Shown: positions 26,785-36,018 of the stretch, in pieces
Position numbering within the stretch: position 1 is the stretch's first letter
How the letters are laid out: every line of letters starts with the position of its first letter
From: Streptomyces sp. ISL-1
GTDB lineage: Bacteria > Actinomycetota > Actinomycetes > Streptomycetales > Streptomycetaceae
Assembly (NCBI RefSeq): GCF_018614585.1
Contig: NZ_JAGGOI010000019.1
Span: forward strand, 1-64,000
Direction: 5' to 3'
Length of the DNA stretch: 64,000 bases
The notes under the pieces: model-generated
What the model was told of the DNA's origin: nothing
What the model saw: only the letters and a program-made list of their open reading frames with translations
Databases searched by the model: none
Made by a program: the position numbers and the translations under genes

Positions 26785-27455
26785 ACGAGTCCCCCAATGC
26801 CGACGGTTCCAGCAAGTCTAGGAGCCCCCTCTGACATCAGCTCGCTTGCCGGGTGCCAGCGAGGTGACGAGGAGAGCGTTCCCTTCTCTCCCCAGGCCCA
26901 CCAGTGTGTGCCGAGCATCGCAACTTCGCAGCCACAGAACGCGGAAACGGTGACCAGCAGGGCAAGGAGCGTGAGCGGACGGGAGATCAAGGGACGCGCG
27001 GAGCAGGATAGGGCAGCGTGGTGCGGGCTCATCAGGCGGAACAGCACCACGGGACACGACCAGGCACCCCCATCAGGGATTCGATCCCACAGGAACGCGC
27101 GCATGGTCGAGGCTGGCAGGCCGGTTGCGACTGCGGCGCGACACCAGTGACAACTGTGGCTTATCGTGCTCGGAAACTGCCTCCTGACCAAGCGGATGAA
27201 CGCGGACCTTGCGGCCGGCGTTGATGCCGACTGGCCTCGGCCGCGGGTCGATCCCTAAGCCGCTGCACGCCTACCAGGTGGCAGCGGCCGAGATCGTTGA
27301 GACCGTCCGCACGGTCCCTCTGAATGCGCTGTCACCGCTGCGATCGGCGTGGGTTCCGCAGCGGCACAGCACGAAAGTTGCATGGCAGTTGGACGAGATG
27401 ACAGTGCCGCTGCCGGGATGCGGAGTTGTCCGACAACGGTTCTAACGTCGTCTGA
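26785..27455. other. Right island boundary region, no confident gene
   Basis: These 671 bases hold only short frames on both strands, without family resemblance or convincing ribosome sites. It is where the island ends and the phage late operon resumes. The next phage gene (27456) has no Shine-Dalgarno sequence in front of it, as if its natural leader had been displaced. No duplicated target site or att-like repeat matching the left junction (8697-8973) was found by eye. Confidence 0.4.
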
Positions 27456-27827
27456 ATGGATCACAGCGACTCTTCCCGGCACCATGTGCGGATCACCGCC
27501 AACGGAGCCACGGCCACCGTGGAAATTGGGGGCCAGGTTGTTGACCCGCGCGCCGTCAGTGCCTACAGCGTCAGCCAACTCCCCGGCGAGCCCGCGCACG
27601 TCGTGCTGCACCTTGCGGACCGCGCGGATACCCGTTTCTCCGGGATGGCGCGGGTTTCGGTCGCCGATGCTCCCGATCCGGGCCCGGCCGCAGGCGCGTT
27701 CCTGGCCGCGATCGACGCCGAGGAGCTGGAGCGCGAGGCGCTGGCCCGCCCCGACCTGGGGACCGGCCCGCACTCGCTGACGCTGGCCATGCTCACCCAG
27801 CTTGGGGAGTGGGCTCGTGGCGTTTGA
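27456..27827 (+). CDS. Phage head-proximal protein, unknown function
   Basis: This 123-residue protein opens the second block of phage late genes. The N-terminal half is beta-rich (HHVRITANGATATVEIGGQV) and the C-terminus helical (SLTLAMLTQLGEWARGV). It stands where intact phages have a head or head-tail gene, before a DUF6093-type protein, and overlaps that gene by 11 bases. ATG 27456 lacks a ribosome site; GTG 27483 is an alternative start. No function can be assigned. Confidence 0.55.
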   Translation: MDHSDSSRHHVRITANGATATVEIGGQVVDPRAVSAYSVSQLPGEPAHVVLHLADRADTRFSGMARVSVADAPDPGPAAGAFLAAIDAEELEREALARPDLGTGPHSLTLAMLTQLGEWARGV

Positions 27828-28248
27828 CGTGGACGGAGCGCGGCGCGTGGTCGGCCGCATCCTGGACGACAAATTGGAGGCGTGGCGTGACAGCGGCGGC
27901 CGTGCGGATGACTACCTGGACGAGACGACGGGGAAGCTGGTGCCGCCGGCGCCCGACGAGGACTTGATCTGGGACGGGCTTGGCGCGGTGATGCCCCTGG
28001 GGCGTCCGGCGATCACGAAGCCGATCGGTAGCGCGGTCGCGGCAGAGCCGCCGACCACCGACTACCAGGCGGTGTTGCCCGTACAGGCCCCGGAACTGCG
28101 GCCCGACGACGTGATTCGCGTCGCCGGGTCCGTACGACCTGGCGGCCCCCGTGATCCGCAGCTCGTCGGCCGCCGCTTCCGGGTGTCGGACAAGAACGTC
28201 GGCACCTTCAGCGTGGTGCGCATCGTGCGGGTGCAGGTGATCGACTGA
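27817..28248 (+). CDS. Phage head-tail connector-type protein (DUF6093-like)
   Basis: The 143-residue protein has the pattern of the actinophage DUF6093 family, whose members sit between capsid and tail genes: VDGARRVVGRILDDKLEAWR, a central VLPVQAPELRPDDVIRV segment and the C-terminal GRRFRVSDKNVGTFSVVRIV strands. It probably closes or adapts the head vertex for the tail. GTG 27817 is preferred over 27802 because GGGGAG precedes it. It ends at the ATG of the next gene. Confidence 0.6.
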   Translation: MAFDVDGARRVVGRILDDKLEAWRDSGGRADDYLDETTGKLVPPAPDEDLIWDGLGAVMPLGRPAITKPIGSAVAAEPPTTDYQAVLPVQAPELRPDDVIRVAGSVRPGGPRDPQLVGRRFRVSDKNVGTFSVVRIVRVQVID

Positions 28249-28676
28249 TGGCTGTCGCGAACCCGCATCCGAACGCCCACCCTGACGCCACGGCGTTCCG
28301 CGACCCGATCGCGCTCGCCGCTGCGCTGGCCCGTATGGGTCCGGCCGCCCGGGCCCGTACGCGTACGATCACCCGGCATCACGCGATGCTGCTGCGCGTC
28401 CGTATCCAGCGTCACGCCTCCGGCAGGCCGGGGCCGCGGGTGATCACCGGTCAGTACCGGGCCTCTTGGGATGTGCGGATGAGTACCGGCGGTGGGCAGG
28501 TGACGGCGGAGGTGTTCTCCGACGCTCCGCAGGCGAGGCGGCTGGAGTACGGCTTCGTTGGCGTCGACTCGCTGGGCCGTCACTACCGGCAGCCGCCGTT
28601 CCCGCACGTCGAGCCCGCCTTTCGGCAGACGCGGCCTGGCTTCGTCCAGGCCCTGGCGGACGGAGTCCTGCCCTGA
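28248..28676 (+). CDS. HK97 gp10-like neck/tail-completion protein
   Basis: The 142-residue protein fits the HK97 gp10 family by order and pattern: a basic N-terminal helix, HASGRPGPRVITGQYRASW, then SDAPQARRLEYGFVGVDSLG, and the PPFPHVEPAFRQTRPGFVQA ending typical of this family. It would join the connector to the tail tube. It starts with an ATG overlapping the previous stop. Confidence 0.7.
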   Translation: MAVANPHPNAHPDATAFRDPIALAAALARMGPAARARTRTITRHHAMLLRVRIQRHASGRPGPRVITGQYRASWDVRMSTGGGQVTAEVFSDAPQARRLEYGFVGVDSLGRHYRQPPFPHVEPAFRQTRPGFVQALADGVLP

Positions 28677-28693
28677 CCGCCGAACGCCTGCCC

Positions 28694-29128
28694 GTGACCC
28701 GGGCGCTCGCCGCTTTCATCGCGAAGGCGACCGGCCGGCCGTGCGGCATCGGTGAACTGCCCTGCGTCCGGGGGCGGTCCGGGGAGTGGGAGCCAGCATC
28801 CGCGCCGTACACGATCCTGGACTCGCTGCCGGGAGAGTTCAGCGGTCCGCCGCTGTGGGACTGGCACGCGGACGCCGCCTGGGCGTACCAGGTGACTTCG
28901 GTCGGCGAGCGCGACGACCAGGTGCAGTGGCTCGCCGACCGCGTACGCCATGGCGTCGTCGGACGGAGTGATGACGAATGGGCCCATGACCTGCATGTTC
29001 CCCAAGCTCGTGTGATCGACCGGGAGTTGGATCACGACGCTGGAGGCGAGCCGTCCGTGTCGGCGGCAGGCGCTATCGTGTCCTACGTACAGCGGTTCAC
29101 GATCACCGTGACACCGGCTGCTGCATAG
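28694..29128 (+). CDS. Phage tail terminator-type protein
   Basis: The 144-residue protein is in the place of the tail terminator (minor tail protein U type) between gp10 and the tail tube gene. It has RALAAFIAKATGRPCGIGEL, YTILDSLPGEFSGPPLWDWH and AWAYQVTSVGERDDQVQWLA, a pattern shared by terminators of actinophages. GTG 28694 is chosen; the frame is open upstream to a CTG at 28673 abutting the gp10-like gene. It would cap tail polymerisation. Confidence 0.65.
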   Translation: MTRALAAFIAKATGRPCGIGELPCVRGRSGEWEPASAPYTILDSLPGEFSGPPLWDWHADAAWAYQVTSVGERDDQVQWLADRVRHGVVGRSDDEWAHDLHVPQARVIDRELDHDAGGEPSVSAAGAIVSYVQRFTITVTPAAA

Positions 29129-29245
29129 ACGTTTCCTCACCGCGGAGGCCCGCGCGGACGCTAGGCCCAGGCCAGGCGAACCCCTTTGAAACTCAAGGGG
29201 CAGGGCCTCGGCACGGGACGCTGCCCCAGAAGTGGGAGCGGACCT

Positions 29246-29872
29246 GTGTCCCTGAAGAAGCCTGCCACCCAGACCCGATTCCTGCGGCGCGGCATCTCCA
29301 AGATCTACTGGCTCACGTCGATCACCGATCCGAAGTGGCCGTCCCGCAAGGAAATCAGCGAGCCCAACCGGTTCGACCTGACCAACGCCGTCTCGGACAT
29401 CGAGGGCTGGGCGCTGGAGAACGACCCGATCGAAACCCCGGACATGGGCTCGACGTTCAACTCCTCGATCCCGGGCAACGACAAGGCCGAGAACAGCTCG
29501 CTCACCTTCTACGAGGACCGGCACTCCGACGAGATCGAGCAGCGTCTGCCCAAGGGGGCGAAGGGCTACGTCGTCCTGCTGCGTAAGGGCGACGTCCCCG
29601 GCTCCCGCTCGGTGGACGTCTTCCCCGTGCAGGTCGCCACCCGCGCCGCGACGTACTCGACGGGTAACGAGGCGGCCAAGTTCAAGGTCGACTTCACCAT
29701 CGTTGACGAGCCGTCGCTGGACTCCGTGGTGCCCGAGGCTTTCCACACCCTTCCGGTGCCGCCCGAGGACTGCGACGACGACCACGGCCACGGCGACCAG
29801 GACGGTGACCACGTTGACGTCACCGTCGTGAGCGCGACCAAGACCACGGTCCGTGAGCACGGTGAGGACTGA
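29246..29872 (+). CDS. Phage major tail tube protein
   Basis: The 208-residue protein is the tail tube subunit by position (before the tail chaperone and tape measure) and by its beta-rich pattern: FLRRGISKIYWLTSITDP, EISEPNRFDLTNAVSDIEGW, and a C-terminal FKVDFTIVDEPSLDSVVPE. The extreme C-terminus is His/Asp-rich and variable. GTG 29246 follows GGGAG; an upstream in-frame ATG at 29186 lacks conserved sequence. The 117-base gap before it holds no gene. Confidence 0.75.
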   Translation: MSLKKPATQTRFLRRGISKIYWLTSITDPKWPSRKEISEPNRFDLTNAVSDIEGWALENDPIETPDMGSTFNSSIPGNDKAENSSLTFYEDRHSDEIEQRLPKGAKGYVVLLRKGDVPGSRSVDVFPVQVATRAATYSTGNEAAKFKVDFTIVDEPSLDSVVPEAFHTLPVPPEDCDDDHGHGDQDGDHVDVTVVSATKTTVREHGED

Positions 29873-29874
29873 GC

Positions 29875-30432
29875 GTGTCGCGCCCCGCACCGGCCAAGCG
29901 CCCGTCCCCTCCCCGCGATACGCCGGCGGAGGGGGCGTGGGCGTCCAAGATGGACCGCCTGCGCCGCCGCGCCCGGCCGCAGAACAAGCTCCGCGTCTGC
30001 GATGACGACCAGCTCAGAGAGCAGGTCGCGGACGCCGAACGCGACGCCCAGCGCGCCCGGTTCATCGCCGAGGCCACGCCGGACGACGAGCTGGCGGCCC
30101 AGCGCGCCGCAGATGCGCAAGCGGCCTTCGAGACCGCGAGCGCCGCCCTGGACGACGCCTCGGACTTCCTCACGTTCCTGGCGCTGCCGCGCCCGGTCCT
30201 GGAAGAGCTGATCGCCGCGCACCCGCCGACCGAAAAACAGGAGGAAGAGGGGGCGGTGTTCAATCCGGACACCTTCCCGGCCGCGCTGATCTCGGCGGCG
30301 TCCTTCGACGGGATGAGCCAGGACGAGGCTACTGAGCTGCTGGCCACCTGGTCGGCGCCGGACGCCAACCTCCTGTGGGAGGCGGCCTGGCAGGTGCAGC
30401 AGGAAAGCCGGGTCGACCTGGGAAAAGGCTGA
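29875..30432 (+). CDS. Tail assembly chaperone, gpG-like
   Basis: This 185-residue helical, acidic protein precedes the tape measure gene and is the short product of a G/GT-type pair. It has a coiled coil (QLREQVADAERDAQRARFIA), then LIAAHPPTEKQ and DANLLWEAAWQVQQE. It ends at TGA 30430-30432, immediately after a slippery GGGAAAA. Such proteins coat the tape measure protein during tail assembly and are not in the virion. Confidence 0.75.
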   Translation: MSRPAPAKRPSPPRDTPAEGAWASKMDRLRRRARPQNKLRVCDDDQLREQVADAERDAQRARFIAEATPDDELAAQRAADAQAAFETASAALDDASDFLTFLALPRPVLEELIAAHPPTEKQEEEGAVFNPDTFPAALISAASFDGMSQDEATELLATWSAPDANLLWEAAWQVQQESRVDLGKG

Positions 30433-30761
30433 GCCGCGACCCGCACCTGCGGGCGGAGCTGGAGCTGTGCGAGAGGTACCGCATCCCGCACTCCCAGTTC
30501 CTCGGCGGCGACGGCCGGTGGACGGAGCTGGACCGGGCCAAGGCCCTGGCCTGGGCGGAGTGGCAGCGCGCGGTGTGCCCCGAGTGCCACACCCGGCTGG
30601 AGGAGTGGGACCGCGACCGGCACGCCTACGTCACCGACACCCTGCGCTGCCCCGGCTGCGAGCTGATCGAGCAGGAGCGCGACCACGTCCCCCAAGACCG
30701 CTCCGGCTACGGCGTGAAGATCCAGCTCCTGCCGCGCCACCAGCACCGCGACCACACCTGA
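30420..30761 (+). CDS. gpT-like extension reached by -1 frameshift
   Basis: The slippery heptamer G-GGA-AAA occupies 30420-30426 in the reading frame of the gpG-like gene, three bases before its stop codon. A -1 slip continues as KRLSRDPHLRAELELCERY and runs to 30761, giving a fusion of about 295 residues. This copies the lambda G/GT arrangement. The extension carries two CxxC pairs (CPECHTRLEEW and RCPGCELIEQE), which could form a zinc ribbon. No independent start codon with a ribosome site serves this frame. Confidence 0.75.
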   Translation, partial: GKRLSRDPHLRAELELCERYRIPHSQFLGGDGRWTELDRAKALAWAEWQRAVCPECHTRLEEWDRDRHAYVTDTLRCPGCELIEQERDHVPQDRSGYGVKIQLLPRHQHRDHT

Positions 30762-30795
30762 TCCAACCCGCACGACGTACGTAAGGAGCACAGCG

Positions 30796-33700
30796 GTGGC
30801 CGGGTTCACCCTGACCGTGGCGATGCGCGCCGAGGTCCGCGACCTGATCGCGGGAACTCGCGCTGCCTCCGGTCAGATGCGGACGCTTGCCGATCGCACG
30901 GATGCCGCCAATCGCTCGCTGGCCCGCCTCGATGCGAACGGGGCGAGACTCGCCCGCCAGTTCGCGGCGCTCAACCGCTCCACCCGCTCCGCTGTCGGCG
31001 AGCTGAACCGGATCGCCGCACGTGCCGGAGCCGCCCGCGCCAGCCTGCGCGCGGCCGGTGACGACGGAGCTCGCTCCATGTCCCGGCTGCAACGGACCAT
31101 GGCCGGCGCGGGCAGGGGCGGTGTATCCGCCACCAATATGCTCGCGGGCGGCAGTCTGCTCCTGGGCGCGGGCGAGATGGTCCAGGAGGGCAACCGCTAC
31201 CAGAAGCAGATGAACCTGTTCCGGGCGGTCACCTCGGCCACCGCCGGACAGATGAAACGCGCCTCGGCCGTCGCGCAGGAACTCGGCAATGACCTGAGCC
31301 TTCCGGGCTCGACCGCGGCCGACGCGGCCGAGGGCATGGTCGAGCTGAGCAAGGCGGGATTCCGCGCGGACCAGTCCATCGACGCCGTACGCGCCTCGCT
31401 CCAGCTCTCCGCAGCCGCCGATGTCAACGCCGCAACGTCCGCGAAGTACTTGGGCGACATCATGGACCAATTCGGTCTCGGTGCTGATCAGGCTTCGCGG
31501 GCCTCGGACACGCTGGCCGCCACCGCGAACAACGCCTCCGGCTCGATCACCGACATCTACTACTCGATGCGGTACGCCGGACCGGTCGCGAACGCGCTCG
31601 GCGTCTCGCTGCAGGACACCGCGGCAGCGGTCGGCATGCTCGGCAAGAGCGGCATCCTCGGGCAGACGGCGGGCACATCGCTCAGGGGCATTTTCGCGAA
31701 CCTGGCCGCGCCGACGCCGCAGATGCGGGGCGCGCTGAAGGACCTGGGGATCGACGCCTGGACCGCCCAGGGGCAGTTCCGGGGCCTTCGCCTGGTGATC
31801 GACGGCCTCTCGAAGGCCGAACACCGGATGTCCCAGAAGGACTTCGCCGCAGGAGTCACCCGAGCGTTCGGCAAGCCTGCGCTGTCCGGGGCGGCGGCGT
31901 TGGCGCATCAGGGGACCGAGTCGTTCGACGCCCTGTCGGTAGCGGTGCGCCAGACCGGGGCCGCCGCGTCCATCACCGCCTCGCGCGGTCAGGGCCTGAC
32001 CGGTGCGATGACTCAGCTGCGTACCCAGGCCAAGCAGACCGGGTTGGCGCTGTACGAGGGCATGGCCCCCGGTCTGGAATACGTGACCCGGCTGCTGACG
32101 CGCGGACTGGCGGGGGCGACGCCGTACCTGACCACCGCGCTGGAGTACGGCCGCAACCTGGCGATCCTGTACGGGCCGGAGCTGAAGGCGAAGGCGGGCT
32201 CCGGCCTCGGCGGCTTGATAGATGAGGCCCGGGGGCTGCTGGGGCCGCTCAGGGAGCTGGGCGAGCACACCCTTGCCACGGGCCTGAACCTGCTGATCAA
32301 TGCCGCTCGCACGCTGGGCGACGTCCTGCGCAACGCGGCCGACGGTGCCGAGCCCATCGTGTCCGCGCTCTCGGGTCTGGGGAAGGACGGGGGTGCTGCT
32401 GCCGGCACGCTCGACATCATCGCCACGGTCGCGAACGTGGCCATGGACGCGGTGTCGGGCCTGTCCGCCGTCCTGGTGCCGGTCGGGCACGTGGTGGGCG
32501 GGCTGGTCAGCGCCTTCGGTGCGCTGCCCGCGCCCATCCAGTCGGCGGCCCTGGCGATGTTGCTGTTCCGCAGGGCGCAGCCCGGCCTGACCAGCCTCGC
32601 CAACACGGTTACCGGCCCTGTCCGGTCAGGTTTCCAGTCCTTTGCCCAGCAGATGCGGCTCCAGCAGACCCTCGCCGCCGCAACCGGTGGATCGCTGACC
32701 CGGTACGGGGCAGCGTGGGCCACGGTGCAGGCCAGGGTCGGGTTTCTCGGCAGCATGACGGCCGCGTTCCGCAGCGCGAACGGCGCGGGCGTGACGTTCA
32801 TGGGGACGATGAACGGCGTTACGCGCGCGGCTGGTTCGGGCCTGCGCTCGGCCATGTCCGGCATCTCCGGCGCGCTGGGCGGGCCTTTCGGTATCGCCAT
32901 GGCCGGTGTCTCCGTTGGCCTGGGGCTGCTCGCCGCGCGACAGCAGAAGGCCGCGCAAGCCGCCGCCGAGCACCAGCAGCGCGTCTCCACGCTGACCTCT
33001 GCGCTGCGGGAGTCGGGCGGGCAGATCGACAGCAACGTCCGCAACCAGGCCGCCCAGGCGCTGCTGGACACGAAGACGGAGCAGGGGCAGCTCACCAAGG
33101 TCATGGAAGAGGCCGGCGTGCCGCTCGCGTCCCTCACGGACGCCTATCTCGGCCAGGGCACGTCCCTGGACGCGCTGCAGAAGAAGCTCCAGGCCACGGC
33201 TGACAGGCAAAAGGTGTGGAAGGACGTCGCCGGAGGCAAGGCGACCATCCTGGACTACTCGCCTCTCGGGCAGCAGTACAAGGACGCGGCCGACGCGCTC
33301 GGGTCCGTGAAGGGCGAGATGGCCGGGGCGATGAAGAACGCGAAGGAGCTGGCCAAGGCCACGAAGGGCGCCGGGGACGGCACTTCCGCCTACGACCGGC
33401 TCAAGACCGCCGTCGGCGGCCTGGCCGACGAGACGGCTGACGCCGACACCCGCACCCGTTCGCTCAAGAGCGCGCTAGACCTGCTCTCGGGCGGCCAGAT
33501 CTCCCTCCAGGCCGCGAAGGCGAAGGTCAACAGCGCCGTCCTGGACCTGAAGGAGGGCGGCGAGAACGTCAACCAGAAGGAGGGCTACGGCGGCAAGCAG
33601 CTCGTCAACGACGACAAGACCCTCAACACCACCACGCGCAACGGGCAGCAGCTCTACACCCAGCTCACCGCCCTGTCCGACGCGGCGGCCGACGCCTCGG

Positions 33701-35064
33701 TGGCGACCTACGACCTGGCGCAGCGCAACGGCGAGGCGCTGCCGGACGCACTGGCGAAGGCCCGTGGGGAGATGAGCCGGGCGCGCGCTGAGGCGATCCG
33801 GGCAGCGCGCAGCTACGGGCTGACCAAGGCTCAGGCCGAGGGCGTAGCCGACAGCCTCGGTCTGCTGCCCTCCAAGGTGTCGCTGCTGCTCCAGACCAAG
33901 GGCATGGACAGCACGCTGGCGAACCTGATCGCCGTGCAGGCCGAGTTCCACCGGCTGCCGAAGCAGCGGACCATCAAGGTCGACTCGCTGAGCGACGGCG
34001 CGCAGAAGAAGCTCCGCTCCCTCGGCTTCACGGTGAAGACGGTGCCGGGCACCCGGCAGATCAAGATCACCGCGCCGACCGCCGGGGCGAAGAAGAACTT
34101 GGACGGGCTGATCGACAAGCTCGGCCGGACGCCGAACTCGAAGAACGTGCGGGTGTCTGCGCCGACCGGGGCCGCGATCAAGAGCCTGGAGGCGGTGCAG
34201 GCGAAGATCCGGGCGACGCCGGGTGCGAAGTCCGTCACGGTCCGCGCCCCAACCGGGCAGGCCCGTAAGGAGCTGGAGGCGCTCGGCTTCCGGATCGAGA
34301 AGGTGCCCGGCTCCAAGAACGTCAAGGTCACCGTCCCGACCGGCGGCGCGCGCAAGGCGGCCGATGACATTCAGGCCCGCATCAATGCGCTGCGTGGCAG
34401 GACGATCCCGATCTTCACCTCGCTGATCCGAAAGCCCTCGTCGCATGACAAGGACGCCAACGGCATCCCCGACATGATCCAGAACCCCAACTACAAGGGG
34501 TTCAACCAGGCCAACGGTGGGGTGGTCGAGTACTACGCCGACGGCGGTGTCCGGGAAGGAGCGGCCGGTCCGCGCCGCCGCGAGCAGCACGTTGCGCAGA
34601 TCGCTCCGGCCGGATCGTGGCGCATATGGGGTGAGCCAGAGACTTTGGGCGAGGCATATGTACCGCTTTCGCCTGCAAAGCGGGAACGCAGTAAAGCAGT
34701 TGTCGAGGACGTGGTCGGCCGCTTCGGCGGCCAGGTGGAGTGGTTCGTCAACGGAGGCGTCACCAAGCGCGCCAGCCGCGACTACAGCCCTGTGATGGCC
34801 AGCTCGTTCAAGCGGACCAAGAACGCGGAGGTCATGGCCGGCGTCGTCCGCGCCTTCGACATCCGCACCGGGGCCGACCGCGCCCGTAGCCGCGTGGTCG
34901 ATGCCCGCGCGGGCGGACGCGTCCAGGTCGTGGTCGTACGCGAGCAGCAGCCGCTGATCGGCACCATGCCGGTCACCGTCACCGACAGCTCCGCGACCCC
35001 CGAGCAGATCGGCACAGAAATGATGCGCAACCTGCGCAACGCCCAGCGTGGCGGGAGGGTTTGA
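30796..35064 (+). CDS. Phage tape measure protein
   Basis: The 1422-residue protein fixes tail length and is the longest gene of the tail operon. It begins GFTLTVAMRAEVRDLIAGTR with an N-terminal coiled coil, has a TP901-type domain (VAQELGNDLSLPGSTAADAA), several hydrophobic segments in the middle (about 530-720), long helices, and from about residue 1057 to 1210 a repeated unit (see separate entry). The C-terminus is beta-rich. AAGGAG precedes GTG 30796. At roughly 0.15 nm per residue the tail would be near 210 nm. Confidence 0.88.
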   Translation: MAGFTLTVAMRAEVRDLIAGTRAASGQMRTLADRTDAANRSLARLDANGARLARQFAALNRSTRSAVGELNRIAARAGAARASLRAAGDDGARSMSRLQRTMAGAGRGGVSATNMLAGGSLLLGAGEMVQEGNRYQKQMNLFRAVTSATAGQMKRASAVAQELGNDLSLPGSTAADAAEGMVELSKAGFRADQSIDAVRASLQLSAAADVNAATSAKYLGDIMDQFGLGADQASRASDTLAATANNASGSITDIYYSMRYAGPVANALGVSLQDTAAAVGMLGKSGILGQTAGTSLRGIFANLAAPTPQMRGALKDLGIDAWTAQGQFRGLRLVIDGLSKAEHRMSQKDFAAGVTRAFGKPALSGAAALAHQGTESFDALSVAVRQTGAAASITASRGQGLTGAMTQLRTQAKQTGLALYEGMAPGLEYVTRLLTRGLAGATPYLTTALEYGRNLAILYGPELKAKAGSGLGGLIDEARGLLGPLRELGEHTLATGLNLLINAARTLGDVLRNAADGAEPIVSALSGLGKDGGAAAGTLDIIATVANVAMDAVSGLSAVLVPVGHVVGGLVSAFGALPAPIQSAALAMLLFRRAQPGLTSLANTVTGPVRSGFQSFAQQMRLQQTLAAATGGSLTRYGAAWATVQARVGFLGSMTAAFRSANGAGVTFMGTMNGVTRAAGSGLRSAMSGISGALGGPFGIAMAGVSVGLGLLAARQQKAAQAAAEHQQRVSTLTSALRESGGQIDSNVRNQAAQALLDTKTEQGQLTKVMEEAGVPLASLTDAYLGQGTSLDALQKKLQATADRQKVWKDVAGGKATILDYSPLGQQYKDAADALGSVKGEMAGAMKNAKELAKATKGAGDGTSAYDRLKTAVGGLADETADADTRTRSLKSALDLLSGGQISLQAAKAKVNSAVLDLKEGGENVNQKEGYGGKQLVNDDKTLNTTTRNGQQLYTQLTALSDAAADASVATYDLAQRNGEALPDALAKARGEMSRARAEAIRAARSYGLTKAQAEGVADSLGLLPSKVSLLLQTKGMDSTLANLIAVQAEFHRLPKQRTIKVDSLSDGAQKKLRSLGFTVKTVPGTRQIKITAPTAGAKKNLDGLIDKLGRTPNSKNVRVSAPTGAAIKSLEAVQAKIRATPGAKSVTVRAPTGQARKELEALGFRIEKVPGSKNVKVTVPTGGARKAADDIQARINALRGRTIPIFTSLIRKPSSHDKDANGIPDMIQNPNYKGFNQANGGVVEYYADGGVREGAAGPRRREQHVAQIAPAGSWRIWGEPETLGEAYVPLSPAKRERSKAVVEDVVGRFGGQVEWFVNGGVTKRASRDYSPVMASSFKRTKNAEVMAGVVRAFDIRTGADRARSRVVDARAGGRVQVVVVREQQPLIGTMPVTVTDSSATPEQIGTEMMRNLRNAQRGGRV
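33968..34425 (+). repeat. Degenerate repeats in the tape measure gene
   Basis: Four to five units of about 35-40 codons repeat the scheme 'TVKTVPGTRQIKITAPT / NSKNVRVSAPTGAAIKSLEA / GAKSVTVRAPTGQARKELEA / GSKNVKVTVPTGGARKAADD', each a beta strand followed by a helix. They lie near the C-terminal end of the tape measure protein (about residues 1057-1210). They look like internal duplications that could alter tail length. Confidence 0.6.
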
Positions 35065-36005
35065 TGAGCACACCAACCAAGACGGCCCCACCTCTCGAAA
35101 TCGAGCTGGCCCCCTGGCAGTTCGAGATCGGCGGCGTCGTCCTCGGTACGGGAACGCCCGTCCCGGTCGGGAACGTCGAAGGGCTCGGGTCGCCCGCCAC
35201 TCGTCCCCAGGATGTGGACAACCCGGCCGGCGACGGCACCTACCCGGGCCGGGACTTCTACGGGCCCCGCACCATCCGCATGGAAGCCGGCATCAAGACG
35301 CCCGGCGACCCAACCGCGGCGGCCGACCTCCTCGCCTGCCTGGAGCTGGCCCTTGACGACCCGGCCGCCCGCACCCGTCCCGAAGGGCGCGCCGTGCTGC
35401 GGGGCCGCTGGCCCGGACACCGCACACGCCGCCTGTACGGGCGGCTGCGCCGCATGGAGGCCACCAACACGACCAACGCGATCAACGGATGGATACCCCT
35501 CGACATCGAGTTCGCCGCCCTCGACCCGCGCTGGCACGACGACGAGCTGTCACAGCTCACGCTCCGGCTGGACCAGGCCGCCACGCACGAGCCCGACAGC
35601 CGGAGCATCAGCGCCCCGCTGTGCGCGCCCACAGACTGCGACCGCGCCGACCCGGACGACCGGCCAGGCTGGATCACCAACCGGGGCAACGTCTCGGCCT
35701 GGCCCAGCCTCCGCGTCCACGGCCCCGTCTCCCATCCGCGGATCTGGAACACCGTCACCCGCCGGGTTCTCGAACTCGGTCTGTCGCTGCGCGCCGGGGA
35801 GTGGGTGGAGATGGAGACCCGGCCAGGAACCCGCTGGGCCCTGCGCAACGGCACCGTCAACGTCGCAGGCGACCTGACGCCGGAATCCCGGCTCGACCAC
35901 TTCACCATCCCCAAGGGCCGCTCGGAGATCGGGTGGAGCGCCGACGACCCGACCGGCACCGGCCGCCTCGAAGTGTCGTGGCGCTCGGCTTACACCGCCC
36001 TGTGA
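35064..36005 (+). CDS. Distal tail (Dit-like) protein
   Basis: The 313-residue protein directly follows the tape measure gene (TGATG overlap), the usual place of the distal tail hub. Motifs of the actinophage Dit family are seen: FEIGGVVLGTGTPVPVGNVE, RDFYGPRTIRMEAGIKTPGD, GWIPLDIEFAALDPRWHDDE and WITNRGNVSAWPSLRVHGPV (phage tail C-terminal sandwich). It would form the ring linking tail tube and tip. Confidence 0.75.
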   Translation: MSTPTKTAPPLEIELAPWQFEIGGVVLGTGTPVPVGNVEGLGSPATRPQDVDNPAGDGTYPGRDFYGPRTIRMEAGIKTPGDPTAAADLLACLELALDDPAARTRPEGRAVLRGRWPGHRTRRLYGRLRRMEATNTTNAINGWIPLDIEFAALDPRWHDDELSQLTLRLDQAATHEPDSRSISAPLCAPTDCDRADPDDRPGWITNRGNVSAWPSLRVHGPVSHPRIWNTVTRRVLELGLSLRAGEWVEMETRPGTRWALRNGTVNVAGDLTPESRLDHFTIPKGRSEIGWSADDPTGTGRLEVSWRSAYTAL

Positions 36006-36018
36006 ACGGAGACCAGCA

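Noticed and set aside
26718..27191. Minus-strand membrane-like frame in the gap before 27456
   Set aside because: A hydrophobic stretch exists, but there is no ribosome site, no family, and it overlaps the DUF262 start.
30631..32490. Minus-strand frame of 619 codons opposite the tape measure gene
   Set aside because: Antisense shadow of the tape measure protein; low-complexity product without ribosome site or family.
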